Assembly: GCA_008704415.1 (NCBI GenBank)
Contig: VXIS01000296.1
Coordinates: forward strand, 1 to 60,721
From: Sphaerosporella brunnea
Taxonomy: Eukaryota > Ascomycota > Pezizomycetes > Pezizales > Pyronemataceae
Direction of reading: 5' to 3'
DNA: 60,721 bases
A model generated the notes under the pieces. It did not search any database. It was not told the origin of the DNA and saw only the letters and a program-made list of their open reading frames with translations. Of the stretch, positions 1 through 11,493 are shown piece by piece; the stretch's first letter is position 1, and each line of letters begins with the position of its first letter. Position numbers and translations under genes: made by a program.

Positions 1-1529
1 AAGCCGCTTGGGGATTGCCCCCCCCCCCCCCACGCCGGTTCACGATCTCAAGTGCCATCTCCTTACGCCTCGGTGCGAACCCCAACACATCTCTATCCTC
101 AATTCAGCGTACCATTTCGTTCCCCTCCTCCTCTGGGGTCAGGGTTTTCTCATTCTGGTGGGTCTTCTCTGGCTGGGCGGGTGCGGCCGGAGAGGCGTGT
201 TGTGGAGGGGTGTTCCTACTAATGGATCCCCCCAATGGTCTGCTACATGCTTTTATCTCCGCCTCTGGATGCTCCTCAAGGTCCTTCAGTGCTTTGGCTA
301 TTCTCTCCTCCCGATGCTTGTACTTTTTCGGCCCTTTTTATTGCGTTGTTGCGGCATCGTAAGGGTGTGGTGGGTGTTGTTCAGGTGTGTTGCGAGACTG
401 CACACAACAGGCCAGCCATGCCCAACCGCTGCCGCCGTCGACGATATGTAGCCGCAGCTTCAGCTTTCGGCTTTCGGCTTTTTGGAGTTTCCTATCGTCG
501 TTATCGGAATACCCATGATCATGTATGGCTCTCTACTTACCTTAGCAGGAGATATCCGCGGAAACACAAGATATCACTCACTCGCCAAAAACAACAACAA
601 CACGCGATGTCACTCGTTGACACCACATAATCGATATCGATATCGATATCGTCATATGACGCTTATTCAAAAACACCCCCCTTTAAAACAAAATGGTGGG
701 GAGTTTCAACCAGTCACATCTATGTCACCGGGATGAACTCGCGCCAGCCAGCCAACCAGCCAGCCAGTGCCTGCCTCTGTTATGCCAGAGGTGGAAGAAA
801 AAAAAAAAAAAAAAAAGTCTCATCTACCACCCCCACAGTGGCTCGAATAGGTCAGTCATGGCCATGAAAAAAATGGATGCATAAGTATCGATCTGACCCC
901 CCCCCCCCCCCGAATTCCTCCCAAAAAGCTAAAAATCTCAGAAGCCAGCGCTGTCGCTGGCCGGTCAATTCAATCGCGGTGACAGAGTACGTATGGCTCA
1001 CCCCCACCCATAATGCTTTTCCCATAATACATAATACTTTTTTATTACAATCCACAGTCCACAATTCCTCCCATCCGGATCTAAGGTAGGTATCCCAAGC
1101 CCTAAACTAAGTACTTTATCTAAACCAAATAGCAAAATAGCCAAACTACAGCAGGAGCCGGGTATAAATAAACATCCTCCATCTTCCCGTCTTCGTAACC
1201 ACTATTGCTAACACAAAAACAAAAAGACAAAAGACAAAAAACAAAAAAAGCAAATCGGTATCAGTAAGTAGTATCAACCACACTCCCTCAAAGTCAACAA
1301 ATCAAACTAGAAAGGTATAAACAAGAAAAACAAGAACCCCCAGAAAGTAAAAACCGCAAAAAAAAAAAAAAAAAAAAAAAGGTCGTTACATCATGGTATC
1401 CCAAATCCCAAAATCCCAAGCATAAAGAAGAAGAAGAAAAAAAAAAGGGCTGCAAGAAGACCATCAAATTCCCCACCGCACATTATCATTGAGTTCAGTT
1501 GTAAAGCATTCCAGCCAACGGTTTCAGGA
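1..1529. other. Gene-free stretch with homopolymers
   Basis: I see no supported gene here. It holds C runs at 18-31 and 897-912, A runs near 797-814 and 1357-1380, and a short TATCGA-type repeat near 628-648. It lies downstream of the Chs7-like gene, so part of it should be that gene's 3' untranslated region. Confidence 0.6.
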
Positions 1530-2497
1530 TTAAGGATAATGTTCCCCCTGTATCAGATTCGGGTTCATCGAATCTTCAGGCCACTCATCCTCGGTGATGG
1601 AGCTCCAAAAGAACCACAGCACAACGACCGCCAGCAGTACAAACAGCGTCTCAAACAGTGCACCATCAATTTTCCCACTTGTAGCCGAGCAGATGTGGAC
1701 ACTGAGTACGAAGTTGAAGATCTGGCTGATGGCGAAGAGGAGCGCCGAGATGGATAGAAGAACTATTCCCCATTGTTATTACATTTACTGGGGAGAAAGG
1801 AGAAGGGGGAGTGTTACCCATAGGCCTAGTCTCCCGCAACACTCCCAGCACCAAAACGCTTTCGAGGATAAAAAAACCGACGATCAAGAGGAGCGGGAAT
1901 AGGAGGTATAGCACGTATAGCGCATAGTTCTTGAGCGTCGTCGGATCGTCGATTCGGAAGCGGCCGGTGTGGTTGAACCCCGTGTCTACGGCGACGTAGG
2001 CGACGCCCACAAACACTGCCAGCGCGCTTGCCACGGTCATGCCGACGGACAGCGGAGTGCCGTCGTCGATGAGCTGGTATCCTACGATAGCATTGACGAG
2101 CAGAATCCACGATGTAGCTGTGATCATGCCGATATGTATAGCCGAGAACCACTGACCAATCAACACCCAACGACCGAGTGAGAAAAAGAGAAGAAAGACA
2201 TACCACCAGCACTTTCCCATCCGTCAAAAACCCGCCCACACTAAAGATCTCCGCGATCTGTGTTACCGCGTATGCGAGCAGAAGCACCTGCATTTCTCTC
2301 CTCCCAACCGCCGCCTTTTTGCGGTCCGAGAGCCAGAGCAATATTCCTGTTACGATCACCGCTAGCGCGCAGAGGATTATCGACCCCAGGTTTCGGATGC
2401 GCGCTGTGCTGCCCACGAACCCGACGAGCTCACATGACTTGTCGATGCGCCCGCTCCATTGCGAGCCGGAGGCTTGTGTGAACAGCTGGTGGGACAT
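1530..2497 (-). CDS. Chs7-like chitin synthase export chaperone
   Basis: A polytopic membrane protein of the Chs7 family, ER chaperones needed for export of chitin synthase (Chs3 in yeast). Three exons join in frame: 2497-2204, 2151-1818 and 1762-1530, giving 286 residues; both introns (52 and 55 nt) have GTATGT/GTAACA donors and AG acceptors. Family signatures are visible: SWILLVNAIVGYQLIDDGTP in exon 2 and the conserved C-terminal stretch with IDGALFET and SITEDEWP in exon 3. About seven hydrophobic segments can be read. The start is the ATG at 2497; an in-frame stop lies just upstream, though an upstream exon is not excluded. It is a little shorter than typical Chs7 (about 320 residues) and its N-terminus is divergent, so it may be a paralogue rather than Chs7 itself. 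Confidence 0.85.
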
Positions 2498-4059
2498 CAC
2501 ATGTCAACCGTAGTCCATCGGTTGGGGGGAGGGAAAACAAACATTACAGGCGGGAAGCGTAGAGTCGCGACAAAAGTCCTACATGCAAGCATGTCAATCA
2601 AGGCTGCCTCGTCAAGAAGCGTGGCGGGATGTAGTTACATGGAAATTCCCGAATTGAGACATGTTCGTCGCTTGGGAATCGAGACAGCGCGCGCACGCGC
2701 AAAACTTGCTGCTGGCTGTATGTACGAACGACTCGGCACCACCACCACCCGAGGCCGCGATGTGATGCGCTTGACGTCGCTGGACAACGAAGGGAAAGGA
2801 GCGAAACGCGATGAGCGAATTTACGGGACGAGTACAGAGTATTGTATGTAATGTAAGTAATGTAATGAGCGAGCGAGCGGGTGGTGGTGGTGGTGGTGGT
2901 GTTGAAGGTCCTGCCTACCTTTACATAGAAGAGGTTAGTGGTGCGCCTTTCCGGTAATGTTGGTCTTGGGATAGGCAGGTCATTGCATAACCCCAGCAAG
3001 CCAGTGAGAGGAGAGTGGCTGGCGAGAACCCTGCATGGAGCAATGGAAAGAAACCTTTTGCTTTTGCTTCCTCATGGCAGTCTGCTAGAGTACGCATCCA
3101 TCGTATCCATCGTAGGCGTTTACGAGGCCGATTCCATCACCATCGATACAGGGGACGAGTCGATATTCCTTCTTCTTGAACTGCACTCTCCATCCCTCCT
3201 TCTCCAGACGCAACAGCCGCCAGGAGATTTACGATTTCACAGTGTAGTCAGTCATTATTCTACTCAATTTCACACAATCAGCCAGGGTATGCGCTCCATC
3301 CATCGGGGGGAGCCCCGGATTTCATGAAACAGCACCATGATTTGTCGAGCCACAAATCACTCATAGCCACCCCTTAAGTCACGGAGGTGGAGGTTTGTGG
3401 TATATATATCAATAACGGCCGCGCCCGCATGTCTCGCATGTGCATGCAAGATCATTCCATCCAATCCAGTACATACTTCATAAGAAGAGCGGACCCAATC
3501 ACCGGCGGGCTCTCGCCTGAAGTTAGAAAAAAAAAACAATGGCGCCGTCACGCTCGGTCCACCGAAATGAAGGAAGGCGATCCTCCGCGCTACCACGATT
3601 CACCATGCAGCCTTGTCGTTTCGGACCGGTACCGGACGGGAGGCCGTGCGATTGAGACATTATGATTCTAACGGCAACTTTTAAAACGCCGTCACATACA
3701 TCGTCAGTCCGGGATCGAATCACACGCAGTGATCAGATGTTTGAGTCTACAATCACTCATCCTGTGTGTGAGGTACGTAGTAGTGATATCCCATGATCTA
3801 CTCCAGAAAAATATATTTCGTCACCCACTGCACACAAACACACACGCAAACAAACATAAACTCCCAGAGCCCTTTTCCATGAAAACAAATGTTCATATCC
3901 ATCCGGCGAGCAAACAAAAAACAACAAAAAGCTGACAAACCCTACTCAAAAGCTAGCCCCATCACAACCGTCTATCATCAACACACTGCGAGCACAAAAA
4001 AAGAAGACAAAAAAAATAAATCCGTGAGCATGCATATACCCTCACTCCCATTATCTGAC
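2498..4059. other. Intergenic region
   Basis: Upstream region of the Chs7-like gene and downstream region of the CTL gene. It contains a GTG trinucleotide run near 2880-2901. No ORF here shows recognisable coding character. Confidence 0.6.
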
Positions 4060-6300
4060 CTATCCACCGAAAGCTGCCTGCGCCTCTCTGCATCTACTCG
4101 GCCCTGTCCCTTCGGACATGACGCAAACCGCGCACGCATCCACCACATTACTGAGGCACCCCTCGGTCGCTCCAATCACCGCCCATGCGATGGCACCCGC
4201 CACAAGGCCGACTATATACCCGTACGCCGACCCCCCATTAACATCTCTAGCAGCAGAAACCCATGCGACCACGCCTAACGCCATGGCCGTGACACCCCTT
4301 GCCGCGGTCAACAACATCTTGCTAAGTCTATATGCTGCCCTTGGGTGCTGCTGTGGTCCGTAGCCGGCGGTATCAAAGAACTTGAGCCCCGCAGTGGCTT
4401 TGGAGGCGACAAGTAAAGGCAGTGAGTGGATTGCCGCGTATGTTACTGTGAGTGGTGAAATTACGGCGGCGATCGGAGAGGGGACCAATGTGTAGCATAT
4501 GGCGTGGAGAATGCGGGATATACTGCGAGGAGCTACATATAGAGGGACACGCACTAGAAGTGCGAGAAGCGCCCAGAGAGAGATGCTGCCGAAGAGGGTG
4601 GATGTGGAATGGTGGAATGCGGCACTTAAGATGGCTTTGCTGGAGGGCATCGGGATTGCGTGGCGGTGGAAATACCATTGCGAGACTGTTGCTGCGGAGG
4701 TGGCACTATGGGGTGTTAGTGATTCGATGCATGAATGAGGTGTTTGAGGGCATACCGATGGACACTAGACGCGATACCGAGCGTCCAAAGGTACATCATG
4801 ATGTAGTAGATTCCGAGGACGACGGTTCTGGTGCGGAGTTTCCAGGTCCAGAAACCGTCCCGCTGTAGCAGGTCGCCAGTCAAGAAGACTTCCGTGAACA
4901 TCCCCAACCACAGCCACGAAAACAGACATGTCCCCACCAACGTCCCAAAGCTGAGAAGAACCAATGCCGGGTTCTCGCCAATGATACGACAGGCCAACTG
5001 GATGATGCTGATGGCCCGCGTCATGGCGTATCTACTCCTCCACGCCGTGTACGTCCAGGTTATTGACATTATCGCCGGGATTATGCTGCCCCATCGCATC
5101 ACCGTGCCTTGCCCGCCGTAGCCGTGCTTGTCCTTTCCGCCTGGAGGCTTGAACGACATAACGAAGGGATATATGCTGAAGGCGACTAGGATCAACGGCA
5201 CCGACACGGAGATGAAGTAGATGAGCGGCTTCACAAAAGACTTCAAGAGATACATCCACAGCAGGGCCACGCCGATCGCAACGAACGTGTCCACCGTGAG
5301 AAGGTGCAAAGATCCACCAAGGGTGTTGTATATGGTGTCTGCGAACTTGAGCTTATCGTGACGCTCAGTATGCAGCCAAACTACGAAAGAGGTCGTAAAC
5401 ATGGACGCCATCAGAAATATATATAGGTTACCCCATACTTTATCGTGCGCTGGAGGTTCTAATACGGGGTGATAGACTTGATGCGGTATTGAGTTTTTTA
5501 CTTGAGGTTTCGGTCGTTCCGTCTCCCGCGGTAGGAACGGAGCATCGTCTCCCTCTGGCTCATGTTCCATAGGCGGCACGAACGCCAGAGACTCGAACGG
5601 CGAGCGCCCTCGCGGGTGTGTTTTGAACGTCTGGAAAGGTGGGGGTGACTCGTCTCTCGGCATTTCGATGGTGATATCCGCCGGCGGATTCTGTTAATGG
5701 GTCAGCACCCACCTTTTACCTCCTCCAACATACGCGCGTGTACCCACCGAATGATCATAGTCGTCCGTATCCGAGTATGTTTCGCTCTGATCTAACCTCA
5801 CGTCCACCATCTTTCCTTTCGACTCCGCGTCTCTCTCGGTTCCGTCACTCAGCATCGAGTCCGATATTGGTTCCCTCTGTGTACCAGCTCTCCACGAGCT
5901 TCTAATATTACCGAACCGCCCCCTCCCTCCACTCCTCCGTAGCTCTTGTGTGCTGTCATCGCCCGAGTAGTCTGCGTCATCGTCCTCATCATCGTCATCA
6001 CCGCCGCCGCCAGTTCCGTTTGACGGTGCGTAGGCTCCAAAATGCCGTCTACTTCGCTCGAGAGAGTATAGATCTAGTCGTTCCTGCTCGTGCTCGGGGT
6101 CTTCAGGCAGGAAGTCTGCAGCGGAGTGGAATAGCGGAGCTGAAGTCTGGGGGCGTCGTCCCTCGCGGATCGCGCTCATGCGAGTCTGGGACTGCTGTAG
6201 AAATTTGGAAGCATCTGTGGTTGGGGAGAAGGAGGGGGAGGAGGCTCTGTCAGCTCCCCGGTCCACAGGCAGGGAATTTGAACTCACATTCGGAGAACAT
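4060..6300 (-). CDS. SLC44/CTL (Pns1-type) choline-transporter-like protein
   Basis: A choline-transporter-like (CTL/SLC44) multipass membrane protein, related to yeast Pns1 and S. pombe Ctl1. Four exons join in frame: 6300-6288, 6214-5748, 5690-4756 and 4705-4060, giving 686 residues. Exon 1 encodes only MFSEY-like residues; the 73-nt first intron has a GTGAGT donor and restores the N-terminus MFSEYASKFLQQSQTR, which other choices break. An acidic, serine-rich cytosolic N-terminus of about 200 residues precedes roughly ten hydrophobic helices. Family motifs include the stretch CRIIGENPALVLLSFGTLVG, VSQWYFHR across the last junction, and PLTVTYAAIH near the end. Substrate is not provable from sequence; CTL proteins in fungi have been linked to the plasma membrane and autophagy rather than firmly to choline uptake. 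Confidence 0.85.
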
Positions 6301-8027
6301 GACGCCCTCGGGCGGCAGACGCCAACAAAGCGAGAGTCGATGCGGGCTAGCTGCTAGTGTACGGGAGGGGCGGGGAGTTCGATGGATTTAGGATTCGCTG
6401 TTGCTGGTGCTGGGTGTGAAAGCAAAAGGTTGGACTGGTGCGGAGCGGTAGCGTGCGGGTGGAATGGTTATCGTTGCAGCAGCATCGATAGGAAAATACT
6501 AAGTAAGTGGGTTCGACAGCGATAGGGGTGGGTGATTGTGCTCGTGGTGGGGCAGAGTGATAGGTATGCGTGGTAGAGGTGGAGGTGAGCGATAAGTTGT
6601 GGATATGACAGAAGTGTCGAGCAGCAGCAGCAGCAGCAGCAGCACAGCTATTCTTTTTTGTTCGCGGCCCCGTGCGTGCTCTGCGGTAAGGTCACTCGAT
6701 CAGGCGCGGAGCAGCAGCAGCAGCAGCAGATCATGAAGGAGAGTGCGGCGAGGTGAGTTGACGATGAATGATAGTTAACGGAACAAAATGATGGACGGAT
6801 GGGATGGATGACGATGATGATGATGTTGATGATGACGATGATGATTATTTCCACAGGCCTCTGCTTAGTGAGTGGGAAAAGTTGAGGCGGGAATCTGCAC
6901 TCTCGTACACCGTAAAGGGAAGATCAACACAGACAGCGAGAAGTCGGACCACTGCCTACTCTACGGCGCTTGCTATGGCACAGAGTTCCTTCAAAGTCTC
7001 TTCTTTCGATTTGAAGAGAGAGGGAGAAGAGAGGGAGAAAAGAGAGAGAGAGAGGTGTCTCAAAGAGCAGAAGCACACCGCAGCTGAAGCGCAGCTGCGC
7101 GCAGGATCGTGTGGGATCCGGAATATCTACATGAAATAGATGAAATAAGTGAAATAAGATGAAATAAATGAATAAATGAATAAATGAATAAATGAATAAA
7201 TGAATAAATGAAATAAAATGAAATCAATGAAACAAAACAAAACAAAACAACGGGTATTTGAGGTACCTCTCTGCTCTCCCAAGGCACAGCCAAAGAACGA
7301 ACCGCAGAATCAAAGAATCCACCCAGAGAAAACCTGCACATGCCAAACACCCCTGCCCAACCCGCCAGCCATTCCGCCCCCTTCAAAGCGCTGCTCTCTG
7401 TCCACCCACAAACCCTGACCTGACTTCTCTCTCGTCATCGCATCTGCTTCTACGCCCCGAGTCCCTGTGAGCTGTCCTCGCATACAGATCGACAGACTGT
7501 CAAAACAACAAAACAAACCCGCGAAAAAAGAACAACGCAGCTTAGACAGAACCACCCCCCCCCCCAGCTTTATCTACACAGCGGCTCTGCTTATAGCTTT
7601 GCCTGCTATAACCCCCCCCCCCCCAAAAAAAACCCAACCACATCTCGAAAGTCTGATCACCCACCACCAGCGCTACTGCACCTGCCTCAGAAGCGAAAAG
7701 ACGCCATCCTTTGATCGACCAGAGCTAGAGTAGATAGAGCACGCACTCTGCAGCCAGTTGTTTAAACCAACCCCCCCCCCCCCCCGCCAGCAGCTACGTC
7801 CGTTTTGCTGCGCCGAACCCCCCCGCCCGAACAACGTCTCATCACGTCCGAACCTCTCTCCGCTTGCCACGACACACCCGCGATAAACCCACCCCGTCAC
7901 AAATATCAGTCCCGATGCCTCAACCCTGGGACTACATAGCTGTACGCCTCTCCCTCTCCGGCCTGCTACATAACCCCTCACATTCATTTGCTTTTGCACT
8001 TCCTGCAACCCACATCCACCATCCAAG
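6301..8027. other. Divergent intergenic region, microsatellite-rich
   Basis: The 1.7-kb spacer between the divergent CTL and Rab genes. It carries AGC runs (6620-6645 and 6711-6730), GAT/ATG runs (6803-6845), an 8-bp tandem repeat (7160-7210) and C runs at 7555-7565, 7612-7624 and 7771-7785. The last 500 bp are pyrimidine-rich, as expected for the Rab 5' leader. No gene is seen. Confidence 0.65.
7160..7210. repeat. 8-bp tandem repeat (AAATGAAT unit)
   Basis: About six tandem copies of an 8-bp AAATGAAT-type unit, flanked by imperfect GAAATAA variants (7141-7160 and 7208-7225). It is a minisatellite within the CTL-Rab intergenic spacer. Confidence 0.9.
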
Positions 8028-8690
8028 ATGGCATCCTCCATCCCCGACGGCCCGCTAACCCTGCGTCAGAAAGTCGTCAACATCGGCGACTCAGGTTGCG
8101 GCAAATCGTCGCTGACCATCCGGCTGTGCGAAGGCCGTTTCAACCCAGCGCACGACGTAACCATCGGCGTCGAATTCGGCTCCCGCATCATTCCCGTCTC
8201 GCCCGACAAAAAGATCAAGCTGCAAATATGGGACACCGCCGGCCAGGAGTCGTTCCGCGCCATCACAAAATCCTATTTCCGCGGCGCGACAGGCGCGTTG
8301 CTAGTCTACGACATCACCCGCCGCGAAACTTTCGATCACGTAAAGACCTGGCTGGAGGAGCTCCGTGGCGCCGCCGATAAGGATATCTCGATCATCCTGG
8401 TGGGGAATAAGTGTGACCTCGCGGAGGAGGGCAAGAGGGCCGTCACCAAGGAGGAGGCGCAGGAGTGGGCGAGAGAGAACGGCCTCAAAGCCGCTGTCGA
8501 GACGAGCGCGAAAACGGGAGAGGCCGTTGAACAGGCGTTTGTGGACTGCGCCAAGGAGATCTGGAAGAATATCGAGAGCGGCGTCTATGATCTTAATGAC
8601 AAGAGCCATGGGATCAAGGCGAACACCGCGAAGAGTAATATTGGAATCGAGGACGGCGGGCAGGCCGCACCGAGGGGCGGCTGCTGCTAG
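8028..8690 (+). CDS. Rab2/Rab4-type small GTPase
   Basis: An intronless Rab GTPase of 220 residues, a membrane-traffic switch. All G boxes are present: P-loop GDSGCGKS (residues 20-27), switch I threonine in TIGVEFG (about 45), DTAGQE (69-74), NKCD and ETSAK. It ends in a double cysteine, the geranylgeranylation signal, so it should cycle on membranes. The switch and RabF regions (IWDTAGQESFRAITKSYFRG, LLVYDITRRETF) and GVYDLND near the C-terminus place it in the Rab2/Rab4/Rab14 group; I favour the fungal Rab4-like branch but cannot separate these by eye. The start ATG lies in a good context after a pyrimidine-rich leader. Having no introns is notable in a gene-set where most genes have them. 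Confidence 0.9.
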   Translation: MASSIPDGPLTLRQKVVNIGDSGCGKSSLTIRLCEGRFNPAHDVTIGVEFGSRIIPVSPDKKIKLQIWDTAGQESFRAITKSYFRGATGALLVYDITRRETFDHVKTWLEELRGAADKDISIILVGNKCDLAEEGKRAVTKEEAQEWARENGLKAAVETSAKTGEAVEQAFVDCAKEIWKNIESGVYDLNDKSHGIKANTAKSNIGIEDGGQAAPRGGCC

Positions 8691-9273
8691 ATGGGTGGGG
8701 AATCTTGCTTGGGAGTTTGATGCCCTTGGCGACAATTGGTGATTCTTTTTATTTTCACTGTGGTTTTTCCTTTTTCTTCCTTTTTTTTGCTCCTTTATAG
8801 GACGGGATTGTTTTGTTCTTTCTTTGTTATGAGGCATTCATGATGGCGTTTATGGATTGGATTGGATATTGGGCAGAATGTGGATTTTTGTTTTGTTTTC
8901 TGCGCTTTGGAGGGAAGAGAGGTGTACAGTATATAAGAATGTTTTTACTTGGTCATGGATGTTCAATGGACGGGATGATGGTCTGGTGTGGGTGATAGTC
9001 TGTGATCCGCCATGATGGTGTGAGAATTTGAGACCCTAGCCATTCTCATCTCAAGATGCTATACGTGACATCGAAGACTCAAGTCTTTATCTACATGGCA
9101 ATTCAGTTCTTGCAGACGCATTGCCAATCTGTGCTCTATGTGTGTATTTCAGTATGTATGGCATGAAAGTATGATACAAAAAAGTAAAAACACCCATCTA
9201 CGCCGTTAAGCCCCAGGAAAGAGAAGGGGGAAATAAGGAAAAAAACGCCATCCCAAAGGAACAGAAATTCACA
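8691..9273. other. Convergent 3' region
   Basis: Space between the 3' ends of the Rab gene and SSL1. T-rich after the Rab stop codon, as expected for a 3' untranslated region. No further gene is seen. Confidence 0.6.
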
Positions 9274-10731
9274 TCAATCAATAACCATAGGCTCTGGTTC
9301 CGGTGGCGCTGGTGGTGGCGGCGGCGGCGGTGCCCCAGCACCCCCCTCACTCAGCTCCCTGGCGCGTTTCTTCCCTCTCGTCGTCCTCGCCGGCTTCTCA
9401 TCTCTGGCACCAACGCGGCCGCCATCACCGCCCAAGCTCTGGCAGCCGGGGCAGTTATACAGGATCTCATGACAAAAGACGTCGCAATCGACACAGAAAT
9501 GCATTCCGCAGTCGGGACACTTATATCTACTGCTGATGCTAGTCGAGCTTCCCGTTTTCGCCGGTTGCCTTTCGGCGTCGGGGGTGTCTTTGAGGGCCGC
9601 CGCCGGCGGCGGCGGGAAAGCGCTTTGGCAGCTGAAGCAGTGCGTGCTCCGCCTTGCTTCGGTCCAGGAGACTTCGAGCCAGTTTTTCAGGGGGAAGAGG
9701 TGGTGGTAGGAGCGGGCGAGATGTGTGGAAAGGATCAGTGTGAGACCGCAGGCTGGGCACTCGCAGGGCAGTTGGCAGACCTTTGTGCCGCAGCGGGAGC
9801 AGAGGTAACCGCCTTTGTTCATTTGCGAGTGGCAGGCGCAAAGGCTTGCGGTGCGCTCCACAATGCGCGAGGGGAAGCCCATCATCAGCAGGCCATTTGC
9901 GCTCATTTTCTGAGTGCGCGTGACGGGTGGTGTTGTGGCTTCTAGCAGCTTCTCGCGGAAATGTACTTCGTTCAAGGCGACCGTGTAGCTGCTGGTGTCC
10001 CCAGCGTTGGTGATGCGGACGAGCTCTTTGCAGATGCTCACCTGCGCTGCCAGCCCGACTACCGCGACGCGGATCTTGTCTGCGACTAGGGAGCGGATGG
10101 TTGTGTGGATGTCGCCTGGGTCGGCACTCCAGAGCGCGCCGTAGATTATTACGACTTCCCGGGTACCATGGGAGGGAGTGTGGAATAGTGCGCCGCGCGC
10201 CATCTCGAGCGCGTTTTGTAGCGATGGTGATCCGTCCGGATCGTCCAGGCGCAGCTTCTGGATCGCGTCCACATGTGTCTGCGGATTGCCACCCATGTCG
10301 GAGATTCTGATCGCAATGCCATCGCGCATGCCCACCACCGCCATCTGCGAGATGGGGTTCTGCTCGAAAAACTCGCGCACAAAATCGCAGGCGTAGCGTA
10401 GAGATAGTAGGTATCTTGTGGGCCTGAGGTCTTTTTCCGCCATGGCCACTGAAAGGTCGAGGATCAGCACGAGGTGTCGGATTATGCCTCGTTGCAGAGG
10501 CGTCTCGTCTTTTAGCAGCCGTCGCTTTTTGCCAGCTTCTAGAAGCTCCGAGATCGTTGACTCGATGTTGTCGTCTTCGAGACCTAGGTCCCACGCTCGC
10601 TGGATCTCTTCCCATCGTTCGCGTGGCTTCTCTCGTCCCGCGCGTTTGCCGCGTTTGCCGGTTTTGTTGGATTTGCTCTTGGGAGCTTCGTCGCCCGAGG
10701 AGGCAATGTAGTCCGAGTCGGAGTCTGCCAT
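9274..10731 (-). CDS. SSL1: TFIIH core subunit SSL1 (p44)
   Basis: The p44/Ssl1 subunit of general transcription and repair factor TFIIH, acting in the nucleus in promoter opening and nucleotide excision repair, where it stimulates the XPD helicase. Single exon. An acidic, basic-patched N-terminus leads into the Ssl1 von Willebrand A-like domain (from RGIIRHLVLILDLSVAM on, about residues 83-280). Cysteine-rich zinc modules follow (CSRCGTKVCQLPCECPACG), then the C-terminal RING-like C4C4 module (CPDCGMHFCVDCD, CPGC). I chose the ATG at 10731 (MADSDSDY, 485 residues); an in-frame ATG at 10827 would add 32 residues. The tail holds a short polyproline run. The gene is divergent from eS21 and shares its promoter region. 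Confidence 0.95.
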   Translation of the reverse strand: MADSDSDYIASSGDEAPKSKSNKTGKRGKRAGREKPRERWEEIQRAWDLGLEDDNIESTISELLEAGKKRRLLKDETPLQRGIIRHLVLILDLSVAMAEKDLRPTRYLLSLRYACDFVREFFEQNPISQMAVVGMRDGIAIRISDMGGNPQTHVDAIQKLRLDDPDGSPSLQNALEMARGALFHTPSHGTREVVIIYGALWSADPGDIHTTIRSLVADKIRVAVVGLAAQVSICKELVRITNAGDTSSYTVALNEVHFREKLLEATTPPVTRTQKMSANGLLMMGFPSRIVERTASLCACHSQMNKGGYLCSRCGTKVCQLPCECPACGLTLILSTHLARSYHHLFPLKNWLEVSWTEARRSTHCFSCQSAFPPPPAAALKDTPDAERQPAKTGSSTSISSRYKCPDCGMHFCVDCDVFCHEILYNCPGCQSLGGDGGRVGARDEKPARTTRGKKRARELSEGGAGAPPPPPPPAPPEPEPMVID

Positions 10732-11126
10732 CGTGGTGGAGGTGACTGAGGAGGCGTCGCGTGTAATTAGCTTGCCGTACGGGTTGACGTGAGCGCGGCG
10801 CGGCAAGCTGGAAACCTTATTCCGCATTCCGTTAGCGTCGATTCTGACCCCTAACCCAGCAGAGCCGCGCTCTCCACGGCTTGACAGTCACGATTTGTGT
10901 GTGTAACGTTCCAGCCCCACCAACCGCAAACCCTAGCAATTTCGAAGCCCATTGACAAACGCCGACGACTTATCGCCAACTTCCACGACAAACGACGAAC
11001 TGCCGACGACGACTTCCCCGACCTCGAACCCTGTACGTACCGACCTGCTGCCGAAAAAAAGAGAGACCGGAGAGGTGCTGATTCGACCGCAGTTTTTAAA
11101 ACACCAACCCCCCCAAGACCCTAAAA
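10732..11126. promoter_or_regulatory. Shared divergent promoter of SSL1 and eS21
   Basis: Only 395 bp separate the divergent start codons of SSL1 and the eS21 gene, so this must hold both promoters and both leaders. The side facing eS21 is pyrimidine-rich. No ACGCGT element is present, unlike the upstream regions of the other repair genes here. Confidence 0.6.
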
Positions 11127-11493
11127 ATGGAGAACGAGAAGGGAGAAATCGTCGACCTGTACGCCCGCCCTGCCCCGCTATACACCACCACCACTGCTGC
11201 CACTACTACAGCCACCGAAAAAAACGATGGCAAGATGCTGATGGGATATTGTGTATAGCTACGTCCCCCGCAAGTGCAGCGCCACGAACCGCATCATCAA
11301 GGCCAAGGACCACGCGTCTGTGCAGATCTCGGTCGGAAAGGTCGATGAGAACGGACGCTACACCGGCGAGACCATCAACTACGCTCTCTGCGGCTTCGTT
11401 CGCTCCATGGGTGAGGCTGACGACTCGCTGAACCGTCTGGCCCAGCGCGACGGTCTCCTCAAGAATGTGTGGAGCGCTTCCCGGCAGCACTAG
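11127..11493 (+). CDS. RPS21: 40S ribosomal protein eS21
   Basis: Small-subunit ribosomal protein eS21, 88 residues, needed for late 20S pre-rRNA processing in yeast. Exon 1 (11127-11158) encodes [10 protein letters not shown] plus part of a leucine codon; a 100-nt intron (11159-11258, GTACGC donor, TATAG acceptor, possible branch GCTGAT) is removed; exon 2 (11259-11493) completes [12 protein letters not shown]. The C-terminal half ([38 protein letters not shown]) matches the family along its length. An early intron right after the start region is typical of fungal ribosomal protein genes. The intron also leaves a long unspliced ORF, which is not the protein. Confidence 0.96.

Noticed and set aside
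3690..3730. Possible minus-strand tRNA T-arm (GATTCGATCCCGG)
   Set aside because: No matching acceptor or anticodon stem nearby.
7656..7682. Short resemblance to a 5S rRNA internal region (CACCACCAGCG)
   Set aside because: The rest of the 5S gene is absent; chance match in CT-rich DNA.
9539..10615. 358-codon minus-strand ORF in another frame of SSL1
   Set aside because: Arginine/proline-rich frame shadow of SSL1 with no domain; SSL1 itself is unambiguous.
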